From Streptomyces qinglanensis (GTDB lineage Bacteria; Actinomycetota; Actinomycetes; Streptomycetales; Streptomycetaceae), in NCBI RefSeq assembly GCF_900111245.1, contig NZ_FOGO01000001.1, positions 744,001 through 808,000 on the forward strand: 64,000 bases of DNA, read 5' to 3'. Below are positions 1-7,980 of this stretch, piece after piece. The position numbers and the translations under genes are program-made. The notes beneath the pieces are model-generated. The model was not told the origin of the DNA and did not search any database. It saw only the letters and a list, made by a program, of their open reading frames with translations. The stretch's first letter is position 1, and the number at the start of each line of letters is the position of its first letter.

Positions 1-1028
1 CCGCGGAAGACCTGCACCGTCGCGTCGTCCCCGCCGAGCGCGGCCACCGCCAGCAGCACCGCGGCCGCCGTCCAGGCCGTCCGCTCCTCGGGCCAGACCG
101 CCTCGTCGTCGAAGACGTACCCCGTCCAGTACATGCCGTCCTCGGCGCGCAGGTGCTGCATCCAGCGCAGGATGTCCAGCGCGTGGTCCGACTCGCCCGT
201 CGCCCACAGCGCCAGGGCCAGCTCCGCGCTCTCGCCGCCGGTCACCCACGGGTTGGGGACCACGCAGCGCACGCCCAGACCGGGCACGACGAAGCGGTCC
301 CAGCCCTCCTCGAGGCGCTCCTTTGCCGCGGCCCCGCGCAGCGCCCCGCCGAGCACCGGGTAGTACCAGTCCATCGAGTAGCGGCTCTTGTCCAGGAACC
401 GCTCCGGGTGGCGGCGGACGGCGTGCCCGAGCCATCCGGCGGCCAGCTCCCAGTCCGGCTGCGGCTCCTCCCGCCGTTCGGCCAGCGCCAGCGCGCACCG
501 CAGGGCCTGGTAGACCGAGGAGGAACCGGTCAGCAGCGCCTCGGCGGTGGCGGTGCCGTCCGCGTCGCGCTTCCAGCCGATCTGGCCGCCCGGCTGCTGG
601 AGGCGCAGCACGAACTCCACGGCGGCCACCACCATGGGCCACATCCGGTCGACGAAGGCGTCGTCGCCGGTGGACAGGTAGTGGTGCCACACGCCGACGG
701 CCGGGTACGCGCAGAAGTTGGTCTCCCGCGTGCGGTCGGTGGGGCGGGCCGCGTCCCCGTCGGCGTAGGCCGCGTACCAGGAGCCGTCCGGCAGTTGGTG
801 GGCGGCCAGCCAGTCGTAGGCGGCCGCCGCGCGCTCGTGCTCCCCGGCGGCGTCCAGCGCCATCGCGGCCTCGACATGGTCCCACGGGTCGAGATGGTGG
901 CCGCGGAACCACGGCAGGGCACCGTCCTCGCGCTGTCCGGCCAGGATGCCCTCGACGGTCGACCGGGCCTGCGCGGCGGTCAGCACGCCGGGCAGCACCA
1001 GCCGCTCGGTCCGCTCCGGGCTGGTCAC
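1..1028 (-). CDS. prenyltransferase-like alpha-toroid protein, C-terminus cut by window edge
   Basis: The reading frame runs off the left edge, so at least 342 residues are present and the C-terminus is missing. The GTG start (1028-1026) overlaps the TGA of the upstream methyltransferase as GTGA, so the two are translationally coupled. The protein is rich in Trp and Tyr and has repeated helical-hairpin segments, for example LPDGSWYAAY and ETNFCAYPAVGVWHHYL, typical of the alpha/alpha-toroid proteins annotated in streptomycetes as prenyltransferase/squalene-oxidase-repeat or six-hairpin glycosidase-like. It has no signal peptide. Its partners are a methyltransferase and a GT4 glycosyltransferase in the same minus-strand operon, which suggests assembly of a glycosylated or lipid-like metabolite. 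The substrate cannot be read from the sequence. I am sure of the gene and of the toroid fold, not of any enzyme activity. Confidence 0.75.
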   Translation of the reverse strand, partial: MTSPERTERLVLPGVLTAAQARSTVEGILAGQREDGALPWFRGHHLDPWDHVEAAMALDAAGEHERAAAAYDWLAAHQLPDGSWYAAYADGDAARPTDRTRETNFCAYPAVGVWHHYLSTGDDAFVDRMWPMVVAAVEFVLRLQQPGGQIGWKRDADGTATAEALLTGSSSVYQALRCALALAERREEPQPDWELAAGWLGHAVRRHPERFLDKSRYSMDWYYPVLGGALRGAAAKERLEEGWDRFVVPGLGVRCVVPNPWVTGGESAELALALWATGESDHALDILRWMQHLRAEDGMYWTGYVFDDEAVWPEERTAWTAAAVLLAVAALGGDDATVQVFR

Positions 1029-1840
1029 TTGGCCGCCGCGGCGGACTCGTCCGACACCTGCCGGCCGGCGGTCGCGCCCGTCGCCTCGCCGGTTCCCGGG
1101 AGGGGGGAGAGCGGGGGCAGATGAGGTTTGGTGGCGTAGGCGACGAAGCTCTTGCCGATCAGCGGGTCGAGGGCGCGCTCGGCGACCCGGGTGGCCAGCG
1201 GGCGCTTCATGATGTCCCACACGAGCAGTTTGTGGTAGGCGCGCACCGGAAGGGCCGCCCGGTCCCCGTCGCGGTCGACGCCGAACGCGCACTTGAGCCA
1301 CCAGTACGGCGCGTGCAGTCCGTGCGCGTGGTGGGTGCCGTAGGGGCGCAGTCCGGCCTCCCGCAACCGGGCCAGGAGTTCGGTGGCGCGGTAGATGCGG
1401 ATGTGGCCGCCCTCGACCTCGTGGTAGGCGTCGCTCAGCGCCCAGCACACCTTCTCGGGACCGTAGCGCGGCACGGTGACCGCGAGTCGGCCACCGGGCC
1501 TGAGCACCCGCACCATCTCGGCCAGGACGCCCTTGTCGTCCGGGATGTGCTCCATGACCTCGGAGATGATGACGACGTCGAAGCTGTCGTCGGGGAAGGG
1601 CAGCGCGAGCGCGTCGCCCTCCATCGCGGTCGCCGTCGCCCCCTCGGGGGCCTCACCCGCCTCGGCCATCGCGGCGAACCAGGTGGCGACCTCGCGGATC
1701 TCCTCCGCGTTGCGGTCGAGGGCGACCACGCGGGCGCCGCGCCGGTAGCACTCGAAGGCGTGCCGCCCCGCCCCGCAGCCCAGGTCGAGCACGCGATCGC
1801 CGGGGGCGAGCGGGAATCGGGAGAAGTCCACGGTCAGCAC
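1025..1840 (-). CDS. class I SAM-dependent methyltransferase
   Basis: This 271-residue protein starts at GTG and has a Rossmann methyltransferase core from its N-terminus: motif I VLDLGCGAGRHAF at about residues 17-29, an acidic ribose-binding residue after the second strand (VVALDRNAEEI), and a post-motif LPFPDDSFDVVIISEVMEHIPD of the UbiE/COQ5-like type. The C-terminal third (residues about 170-250) is a less conserved cap probably concerned with substrate binding. It sits between a GT4 glycosyltransferase, 90 bp upstream, and a prenyltransferase-like protein that overlaps it by 4 bp, so the three are probably one operon. Which substrate is methylated is unknown. Confidence 0.88.
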   Translation of the reverse strand: MLTVDFSRFPLAPGDRVLDLGCGAGRHAFECYRRGARVVALDRNAEEIREVATWFAAMAEAGEAPEGATATAMEGDALALPFPDDSFDVVIISEVMEHIPDDKGVLAEMVRVLRPGGRLAVTVPRYGPEKVCWALSDAYHEVEGGHIRIYRATELLARLREAGLRPYGTHHAHGLHAPYWWLKCAFGVDRDGDRAALPVRAYHKLLVWDIMKRPLATRVAERALDPLIGKSFVAYATKPHLPPLSPLPGTGEATGATAGRQVSDESAAAAK

Positions 1841-1930
1841 GGGGGATCAGCCTTCCACATCAGTGTCTGGGGGCGGGGAGCAGGGGTGTGGCGAGCAGGG
1901 TGCGGGCGGGGTCCGGGTACGGCCGTCCGC

Positions 1931-3346
1931 TCACCGGCTCTGGGCGAGTGCGGCGGGCGCCTCCGCGGGGCGTCGCGCCGCGGGTGGCCGGGTCCGGCGG
2001 GACGGCTCCCCCATGGCCGCGCGGTAGCACTCCACGGTGCGCAGCGCCGCCTTCTGCCAGGTGAACTTCTCCAGCACACGCTCCCGTCCGGCCGCTCCGA
2101 GCCGGGCCCGCAGCTCCGGGTCGCCCAGCAGCCGCACCAGGCCGTCCGCCAGCGCCCCGGCGTCTCCGGGCGGCACCGCCAGACAGGTCTCGCCGTCCCG
2201 CCCGGCCACCTCCGGGATCGCTCCGCCGGTGGTGGCCAGCAGCGGGGTGCCGGTCGCCATGGCCTCGGCCGCGGGCAGCGAGAAGCCCTCGTAGAGCGAG
2301 GGCACACAGGCGACCTGCGCCGAGCGGACGAGTCCGGCCAGCTCCGCGTCGCTGATGCCCTTCACGAACTCGACGGCCCCGGCCAGCCCGTGGGCCGCGA
2401 TCGCCTCGGCGACCGGCCCCTCCTCGGGACGCTTGCCGACGACGACCAGATGGGCCTCCGGGCACTGGATGCGCGCCTTGGCCAGCGCCTCGATCAGGAA
2501 CACCAGGCCCTTGAGCGGGACGTCGGCGCTGGAGGTGGTGACGATCCGGCCCGGCACCTCGGGCACCGCGGGATCGGGGGCGAACAGGCTGGTGTCGGCG
2601 CCGATGGGGACCACGTCGATGCGCTCGCGCGCCACTCCGAGATCGTCGGCGATCTCCTGCCGGGAGGAGCCGGAGACGGTGACCACCGAGGGCAGTCTGC
2701 GGGCGACACGGCGCTGCATGCGGGTGAAGCCGTACCAGCGGCGCACCGAGGCGTTCTGCCGCCAGCCCGTGGCCGCGTCCAGCTCCAGGCGGCGGTCGAC
2801 GGTGATCGGATGGTGGATGGTGGTCACCAGCGGTGCGCCCAGCGCGCGGGGGCCGCCGAGCAGGCCGTAGCCGAGCGTCTGGTTGTCGTGGACGACGTCG
2901 AACTCGCCGTGCCGCGCGGCCAGGTGGCGGCGGGCGCGGAGCGAGAAGGTGAGCGGCTCGGGGAAGCCCCCGGTCCACATCGTGGCGACCTCCAGCAGGT
3001 CCACCCAGTCGCGGTACTCGCCCCGGCGGGGGGTACGGAAGGGGTCGGGCTGGCGGTACAGGTCGAGGCTGGGCAGCTCGGTGAGGGTCAGCCGGCCGGG
3101 TGCGGCCGCGGGCCGCTCGGCGGGGGCCGGCCGGCCGCGCACGGCGCCGGGCGGCGGTTCGGGCCGGCCGGGGTCGTCGAGCACCGGGTAGGGCTGCGCT
3201 CCGATGACCTCGACGCTGTGGCCGAGGCGGGCGAGTTCCCGGGACAGATGGCGTACGTAGACGCCCTGGCCGCCGCAGAAGGGGTTGCCCTTGTACGTCA
3301 GCAGCGCGATGCGCAGCGGGCGGTCGGTCACGGCCTCTGCGCTCAC
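1931..3346 (-). CDS. glycosyltransferase family 4 (group 1)
   Basis: This 471-residue protein has a GT-B architecture. The N-terminal domain carries the glycine-rich acceptor loop GGQGVYVRHLSRELARLGH near residues 26-45. The C-terminal domain carries the nucleotide-sugar signature EGFSLPAAEAMATGTPLLAT and the following GAIPEVAG, as in family GT4. It uses a GTG start preceded by an AAGGGGG ribosome-binding site. It is the first gene of a minus-strand operon with a methyltransferase and a prenyltransferase-like protein. The 260-bp region separating it from the divergent KstR-like regulator contains a KstR-type box at 3401-3414, so this operon could be a target of that regulator. Donor sugar and acceptor are not evident. 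Confidence 0.9.
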   Translation of the reverse strand: MSAEAVTDRPLRIALLTYKGNPFCGGQGVYVRHLSRELARLGHSVEVIGAQPYPVLDDPGRPEPPPGAVRGRPAPAERPAAAPGRLTLTELPSLDLYRQPDPFRTPRRGEYRDWVDLLEVATMWTGGFPEPLTFSLRARRHLAARHGEFDVVHDNQTLGYGLLGGPRALGAPLVTTIHHPITVDRRLELDAATGWRQNASVRRWYGFTRMQRRVARRLPSVVTVSGSSRQEIADDLGVARERIDVVPIGADTSLFAPDPAVPEVPGRIVTTSSADVPLKGLVFLIEALAKARIQCPEAHLVVVGKRPEEGPVAEAIAAHGLAGAVEFVKGISDAELAGLVRSAQVACVPSLYEGFSLPAAEAMATGTPLLATTGGAIPEVAGRDGETCLAVPPGDAGALADGLVRLLGDPELRARLGAAGRERVLEKFTWQKAALRTVECYRAAMGEPSRRTRPPAARRPAEAPAALAQSR

Positions 3347-3400
3347 TCGCGGCCCCCTTCGTCGCTGCGTTCCGCCGGAGCGTAGCCGCTCGCGCTAACC

Positions 3401-3414
3401 TAGAACAAGTTTCA
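3401..3414. promoter_or_regulatory. KstR-type operator, exact consensus match
   Basis: The 14-mer TAGAACAAGTTTCA fits the mycobacterial KstR consensus TnnAACnnGTTnnA at every defined position. It lies 55 bp before the minus-strand glycosyltransferase start and about 190 bp before the KstR-like TetR gene, so it may serve autoregulation, control of the glycosyltransferase operon, or both. Three related sites occur near 20.6 kb and 31.2-31.4 kb. Confidence 0.6.
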
Positions 3415-3607
3415 GGATTCACTTTCGGGAGGGCCCGGATCCCGTGCGCGTACGCCGCGGACCCGTGCCCGGACTCAAGAATTTACCGGCCAGTCACTTC
3501 GGGCGAGCCGCCGCGGCAGGTGATTCGCGCCACCTCGGCGGCGCCTGCAAGAATGCACGGCTCCCCACAGGGCTTCAGAACGCCACGGAAACGGGACCAA
3601 CAACGCG

Positions 3608-4261
3608 ATGCCGACACCGCCGCAGCCCAGACCCAAGCCCCGGAGCGGGGCCGGTGCCCTGCCGGACCCGTCCCCCGCCGCGCCGCTGACCGAGCGCCAG
3701 GAGGCGCGGCGCCGCCGCATCCTGCACGCGAGCGCGCAGCTCGCCCGCCGCGGCGGGTTCGACGCGGTGCAGATGCGGGAGGTCGCGGAGTCCTCGAACG
3801 TGGCGCTCGGCACCCTCTACCGCTACTTCCCCTCCAAGGTGCATCTGCTGGTCGCCACCATGCAGGACCAGTTGCAGCAGATGCACGCGACCCTGCACAA
3901 GCACCCACCGGAGGACACCGGAGCCGCGGCCCGGGTGGCCGCGACCCTGATGCGCGCCTTCCGCGCCCTCCAGCGCGAGCCCCAACTGGCGGACGCCATG
4001 GTGCGGGCCCTCAACTTCGCGGACCGCTCGGTCAGTCCGGAGGTGGACACGGTCTCGCGGCTGACCACGGCGATCATCCTGGACGCGATGGGCCTGCAGG
4101 ACCAGCCCACCCCCGAGCAGCTCTCCGCGGTGCGAGTGATCGAACACACCTGGCACTCGGCGCTCATCACCTGGCTCTCGGGCCGGGCCTCGATCGCCCA
4201 GGTGAAGATCGACATCGAGACGGTCTGCCAACTGATCGAGGTGACCGCTCCCCGGGACTGA
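3608..4261 (+). CDS. KstR-like TetR-family transcriptional regulator
   Basis: This 217-residue TetR protein has a proline-rich leader, an HTH at about residues 35-85 with VQMREVAESSNVALGTLYRYFPSKVHLL split over the recognition helix, and a ligand domain ending in HTWHSALITWLSGRAS. The stretches LGTLYRYFPSKVHLLV, LADAMVRAL.FAD and ITWLSGRAS closely recall KstR, the repressor of cholesterol/steroid catabolism in Mycobacterium and Rhodococcus; this is from memory of the family. KstR is released from DNA by a steroid CoA thioester. The window also has a CYP125-like P450, a FadA5-like thiolase, a ferredoxin and an aldehyde dehydrogenase with KstR-like boxes before them, which supports the assignment. 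The ATG at 3608 is the first in frame; a start closer to the HTH is possible. Confidence 0.8.
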   Translation: MPTPPQPRPKPRSGAGALPDPSPAAPLTERQEARRRRILHASAQLARRGGFDAVQMREVAESSNVALGTLYRYFPSKVHLLVATMQDQLQQMHATLHKHPPEDTGAAARVAATLMRAFRALQREPQLADAMVRALNFADRSVSPEVDTVSRLTTAIILDAMGLQDQPTPEQLSAVRVIEHTWHSALITWLSGRASIAQVKIDIETVCQLIEVTAPRD

Positions 4262-4315
4262 CCGGCCCCGCGGCCCCCGGGACCGGCCCGGCCCGGCCCG
4301 CGCCGCCGCCGTTCG

Positions 4316-5230
4316 TCAGCGGGGCGGCGGGACCCCGGCGGACCCGCGGACCGACCCGGAACGCACCGGCGTGAAGCGGACGGCCGTACCGGGTGCGGCC
4401 TGCGCCGCGGCGCTGAGCGCCGCCGCCGGGACGACGCCGATCACCGGATAGCCGCCGGTCGTGGGATGGTCGGCGAGGAAGAGCACGGGCCGCCCCTCCG
4501 GCGGCACCTGGATCGCGCCCAGCGGCATGCCCTCGCTGGCCAACTCCCCCTCCCTGCGGCGGGCGAGGGCCGGCCCCTCGGTCCGCAGGCCGATCCGGTT
4601 GCTGGCCGCCGACACCCGGTAGGTGCCGGTGACCAGCGTGCGCAGCCCCTCGGCGGTGAACCAGTCGTCCCGCGGCCCGTAGCCGACGGGCAGCACCAGT
4701 TCGGGCCCGGGCACGCGCCAGGGAGCCACGTCCGGAACGGCGCGGCCTCCGGCCGGGGAAGGGGCCCCCAGCGGAAGCACCGCCCCGTCGCTCAGCGGGG
4801 CCGGTCCGAGCCCGGAGAGCAGATCGGTGGCACGGCTGCCGAGCACCCGGTCGGCCTCGACGCCTCCGGCGAAGCCCAGGTAGGAGCGCACTCCGTGGGT
4901 GGCGGCACCCGCCTCCAGGACCGCACCGGCCCGGAGGCGCACCGGCTGCCCCCAGGGCGCCGGCCGCCCGTCGACCGTCACCGGGCAGGGCGCCCCGGTG
5001 ACCACGGCCGTGGTCGGGGCCAGCACCCGCACCGCACAGCCGGTGAGGGTGGTCTCCAGCGTCGCGGCGCTCTCCGGATTGCCGACCAGCAGGTTGGCGA
5101 GCCGGTGCGCGGTCAGGTCGAGCGCCCCCGAGCGGGGCACCCCCAGGTGCGCGTACCCGGGGCGGCCCAGGTCCTGGACGGTGGTGAGGGCTCCGGCCCG
5201 TACGGTCTCCACTCCGCCGTCAGCGGTCAC
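4316..5230 (-). CDS. pxpC: 5-oxoprolinase subunit PxpC (carboxyltransferase subunit)
   Basis: The protein (304 residues from GTG 5230) is a biotin-dependent-carboxyltransferase-like AHS2/KipA family member. It begins VETVRAGALTTVQDLGRPGY and carries GVPRSGALDLTAHRLANLLVGN and EGMPLGAIQVPPEGRPVLFLADHPTTGGYP, signatures of PxpC. With PxpA and PxpB it forms the ATP-dependent 5-oxoprolinase that opens pyroglutamate to glutamate. The frame is open further upstream to 5410, but that extension is Arg/Thr/Gly low complexity and overlaps pxpB. The GTG at 5230 overlaps the pxpB stop by about 10 bp, as expected for coupled subunits. It is the last gene of pxpABC. The C-terminal ten residues are a variable tail. 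Confidence 0.88.
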   Translation of the reverse strand: MTADGGVETVRAGALTTVQDLGRPGYAHLGVPRSGALDLTAHRLANLLVGNPESAATLETTLTGCAVRVLAPTTAVVTGAPCPVTVDGRPAPWGQPVRLRAGAVLEAGAATHGVRSYLGFAGGVEADRVLGSRATDLLSGLGPAPLSDGAVLPLGAPSPAGGRAVPDVAPWRVPGPELVLPVGYGPRDDWFTAEGLRTLVTGTYRVSAASNRIGLRTEGPALARRREGELASEGMPLGAIQVPPEGRPVLFLADHPTTGGYPVIGVVPAAALSAAAQAAPGTAVRFTPVRSGSVRGSAGVPPPR

Positions 5231-6128
5231 GGCCGCTCCCCTCGGTCCGGGGGCCGTCCGCGTCCGACGGCCGGCTCCCCTCGGCCGGGAGCCGGTTCCC
5301 GCGGTCCGAGGGCCCGCGCCCGTCCCGCGTTCCGTCGCCGCCCGGCGGGCTGTCTCCGTCCGCTGGTCCGTCGCCGCCCCGTGGCCCGTCGCCGTCCGGT
5401 GGCCCGTCACCGTCCAGAGGGACGAAGCGGACGCGGGTTCCGGGGGCCAGCAGCGCCGCCGGGGTGCGGGCGGTGTCCCACAGCACGGTCTCGGGAGCGG
5501 TTCCGATCAACTGCCAGCCCCCGGGCGAGGAACGCGGATAGACACCGGTGTAGGCACCGGCGAGTCCCACGGCACCGACCGGCACCCTGGTGCGCGGCGT
5601 GGCGCGGCGTGGCACGTGGTACGGCTCGGGCAGCCCGGTCAGATAGCCGAAGCCCGGCGCGAACCCGCAGAACGCGACGCGGAACTCGGTGGCCGCGTGC
5701 CGCCGGGCCACCTCCTCCGGCGCGACGCCCCACAGCGCAGCGACGTCGGCGAGGTCGGGGCCGTCGTAGCGGACGGGTATCTCGACCACCGTCTCGCTCC
5801 CTGCGGTGAGCGGCGGCACCTGCCAGCCGGGGAGTTCCGCGGCCAGCCGCCGGGCCTGCGCGCTGCTGCCGAACTCGTCGAGCAGCACCGTCCTGGCCCC
5901 GGGCACGATCTCGCCCACCGGCGGCAGGCTGCCGTCGGCCCGGCGGCGCAGCAGTTCGGCGTGGAGGGCCTCCGTCTGCTCGGCGGTGGCGAGCTCCACC
6001 AGCAGTCCGCTGCTGCCCACCGGGCGGATCACCGGCGGGGTGGGCACGGCGGCCCGGTCCGCGACGGCGGCCGGGCCGGGGGCGGCAGGCGGGCCGGGGG
6101 CGGCGGTCGGGTCGGCCGGGGCGGTCAT
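5220..6128 (-). CDS. pxpB: 5-oxoprolinase subunit PxpB (allophanate hydrolase subunit 1 family)
   Basis: This is a 302-residue KipI/AHS1-family protein. Residues about 30-240 form the conserved domain, with AFCGFAPGFGYLTGLPEPYHVPRR, GAVGLAGAYTGVYP and PGGWQLIGTAPETVLWD in pieces typical of PxpB. Its ATG overlaps the pxpA stop as ATGA. It forms the 5-oxoprolinase with PxpA and PxpC. Two low-complexity tails are unusual: an Ala/Pro/Gly N-terminal stretch of about 30 residues and a C-terminal tail of about 60 residues built of DGDGP-like repeats, encoded by GC-rich near-repeats around 5270-5420. The tail overlaps the start of pxpC and may be recent repeat expansion with no function. Confidence 0.88.
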   Translation of the reverse strand: MTAPADPTAAPGPPAAPGPAAVADRAAVPTPPVIRPVGSSGLLVELATAEQTEALHAELLRRRADGSLPPVGEIVPGARTVLLDEFGSSAQARRLAAELPGWQVPPLTAGSETVVEIPVRYDGPDLADVAALWGVAPEEVARRHAATEFRVAFCGFAPGFGYLTGLPEPYHVPRRATPRTRVPVGAVGLAGAYTGVYPRSSPGGWQLIGTAPETVLWDTARTPAALLAPGTRVRFVPLDGDGPPDGDGPRGGDGPADGDSPPGGDGTRDGRGPSDRGNRLPAEGSRPSDADGPRTEGSGRDR

Positions 6129-6904
6129 GCGAAGGCCCGGACCTGGACGCCCGCGGTGGCCAGTTCCGCCCGGATGCGCTCGGCGAGCCGGGCGGCCGCG
6201 GGAGTGTCGCCGTGCACGCAGAGCGAGCGGGCCGCGGTGCCGAGGACGGTGCCGTCGGCCGCGGTGATCTCCCCGTCCCGGGCCAGCCGCACCGAGCGCT
6301 TGACCACCTGCTCGGGGTCGTGCAGCACCGCGTCCGGCTCGGAGCGCGGTACCAGGGTGCCGTCGGCCCGGTAGGCGCGGTCGGCGAACGCCTCCTCGAC
6401 GGTGGGCAGTCCGGCCCGCTCCGCGGCGGCCAGCAGCCGGGAGCCGGGCAGCCCCAGCACGGGCAGCGGCCCGCCCGCACCCGTCGCGGCGCCGGACATC
6501 CGGATCCCCGCGACGACGGCGGCCGCCTGCTCCGCGTCGTGCACGGCCCGGTTGTAGAGGGCGCCGTGCGGCTTGACGTAGGCGACGGCGGAGCCGGCCG
6601 CGCGGGCGAACACCTCCAGGGCGCCGATCTGGTAGGCGACCTCGGCGGTCAGTTCGGCGGCGGGCACATCCATCGCCCGGCGTCCGAAGCCGGCCAGGTC
6701 GCGGTAGGAGACCTGGGCGCCGATGCGGACGCCGCGCTCGGCGGCCAGCTCGCAGACGCGGCGCATGGTGACGGGGTCGCCGGCGTGGAAGCCGCAGGCG
6801 ACATTGGCACTGGTGACCGAGGCGAGCAGGGCCTCGTCGTCGGTGAGCTGCCAGCGGCCGAAGCCCTCACCGAGGTCGGCGTTAAGGTCGATCTTCCGGT
6901 CCAT
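6125..6904 (-). CDS. pxpA: 5-oxoprolinase subunit PxpA (LamB/YcsF family)
   Basis: The 259-residue protein starts MDRKIDLNADLGEGFGRW, the hallmark of the LamB/YcsF family, and contains SANVACGFHAGDP and VKPHGALYN, the metal and substrate-site motifs. It is the hydrolase-like subunit of the ATP-dependent 5-oxoprolinase. The frame is open much further upstream, to 7318, but the ATG at 6904 is where family similarity begins and lies just after the operator palindrome at 6921-6935. It is the first gene of pxpABC, overlapping pxpB by ATGA, and is divergent from the GntR gene at 7029. Confidence 0.93.
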   Translation of the reverse strand: MDRKIDLNADLGEGFGRWQLTDDEALLASVTSANVACGFHAGDPVTMRRVCELAAERGVRIGAQVSYRDLAGFGRRAMDVPAAELTAEVAYQIGALEVFARAAGSAVAYVKPHGALYNRAVHDAEQAAAVVAGIRMSGAATGAGGPLPVLGLPGSRLLAAAERAGLPTVEEAFADRAYRADGTLVPRSEPDAVLHDPEQVVKRSVRLARDGEITAADGTVLGTAARSLCVHGDTPAAARLAERIRAELATAGVQVRAFA

Positions 6905-6920
6905 CGGCAGCAACGTAAGC

Positions 6921-6935
6921 GATTGTTGAACAATC
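6921..6935. promoter_or_regulatory. palindromic GntR operator in front of pxpABC
   Basis: GATTGTTGAACAATC is a perfect dyad with 7-bp arms and one central base, 17 bp before the pxpA start and in the 124-bp region shared with the divergent GntR gene. The core TTGT-N3-ACAA fits the T.GT...AC.A pattern of FadR-subfamily GntR operators. An almost identical dyad precedes the transporter operon at 7925-7939, so both are probably bound by the GntR protein encoded between them. Confidence 0.7.
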
Positions 6936-7028
6936 CGGCAAGAGGTCCGCGGTCTCGCACTCCGCGACACCCCTGTCACCCGCCGCATCCGGGACCGGCC
7001 GGCGCCCGCCCACCCGAGGGAGACCACG

Positions 7029-7739
7029 ATGACCGCCGACCCCTCCGCCGCCCTGTCGGCGCTCGCCGCCGACCGGGGACTGCTCGGCCGCACGAGCACG
7101 GCCGAGCGCGTGGCGGCCATCCTGCGGGAACGGATCGCCCAGGGGTCCTTCCCGCCCGGCATCCGGCTCTCCGAGGAGCGGATCTGCACCGCGCTGGGCG
7201 TCTCGCGCAACACACTGCGGGAGGCGTTCCGGCTGCTGACCCACGAGCGGCTGCTCGTGCACCGGCTCAACCGGGGCACCTTCGTGCGGGTGCTGAGCGA
7301 CACCGACATCGAGGACATCTACCGGGTGCGCCACCTGATCGAGTGCGCTGCCGTACGGGGGCTGGGTGCGCCGCCGTACGACGTGTCGGAGGTGCGGGCG
7401 GCCGTCTCGGCGGGCGAGCGGGCCGCGGCGGAGGGGCGGTGGCAGGAGTGCTCCACCGCGAACATCCGCTTCCACCAGGCGCTGGCCGGACTGGCCGGGA
7501 GCGCCCGCACCGACGAGATGATGCGCGGCGTACTGGCGGAGCTGCGCCTCGCCTTCCACATCATGGGCGACCTGCGCCGCTTCCACGACCCGTACCTGAC
7601 CCGCAACCAGGAGATCGTGCGCGCCCTGGAGGCGGGTGACGCGGCGGGCGCCGAGCACCTGCTGGACACCTATCTGGCGGACTCGCTGCGGCAACTGCTG
7701 GACGCCTACCCCCAGGAGGCGACGGACGCCGACACCTGA
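7029..7739 (+). CDS. GntR-family regulator, FCD (FadR) subfamily, likely of pyroglutamate genes
   Basis: This 236-residue protein has an N-terminal winged helix at about residues 22-85, with ILRERIAQGSFPPGIRLSEE and the recognition helix ALGVSRNTLREAFRLL, followed by an all-helical FCD ligand domain with the usual Asp/Arg/His metal-binding positions (IYRVRHLIE, NIRFHQALAGLAGS, DHxxI-like RNQEIVRALEAGD). It lies between pxpABC (divergent) and the transporter-pcp operon (downstream, same strand). The same palindrome stands in front of both target operons, so I infer that it senses pyroglutamate or a related compound and controls both, and probably itself, since the first operator lies in its own upstream region. 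Confidence 0.9.
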   Translation: MTADPSAALSALAADRGLLGRTSTAERVAAILRERIAQGSFPPGIRLSEERICTALGVSRNTLREAFRLLTHERLLVHRLNRGTFVRVLSDTDIEDIYRVRHLIECAAVRGLGAPPYDVSEVRAAVSAGERAAAEGRWQECSTANIRFHQALAGLAGSARTDEMMRGVLAELRLAFHIMGDLRRFHDPYLTRNQEIVRALEAGDAAGAEHLLDTYLADSLRQLLDAYPQEATDADT

Positions 7740-7924
7740 CGTCCGACCCGCGTACGACGCACCGGGCCCGCGGGTGACACGCGGGCCCGGACGTGCCGCT
7801 CCAGCCGCAGCACGGTGCGCGGGCAGCGGCGCTTTCCGGCCACGCTGTCCGCACACCGGCGGGTCCGGCCGCGGAGCAACCGGAGGATCACATTCCAGAT
7901 AAGTGATGTGCCTCACTCTTGTCG

Positions 7925-7939
7925 GATCGTTCAACAATC
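7925..7939. promoter_or_regulatory. second GntR operator, before the DUF969/DUF979 transporter operon
   Basis: GATCGTTCAACAATC matches the palindrome at 6921-6935 in 13 of 15 positions; one difference is the central base and only one breaks the dyad. It ends 41 bp before the ATG of the DUF969 gene, where it could overlap the promoter. Confidence 0.68.
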
Positions 7940-7980
7940 CCCTAGCCTCCCGAGGAATTCGCTCACGGAAGGCGGACGAG

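Noticed and set aside
323..3385. 1020-codon plus-strand open frame
   Set aside because: It is antisense to three real genes with clear domains; it is Arg/Ala/Pro low complexity, as expected of a shadow frame in very GC-rich DNA.
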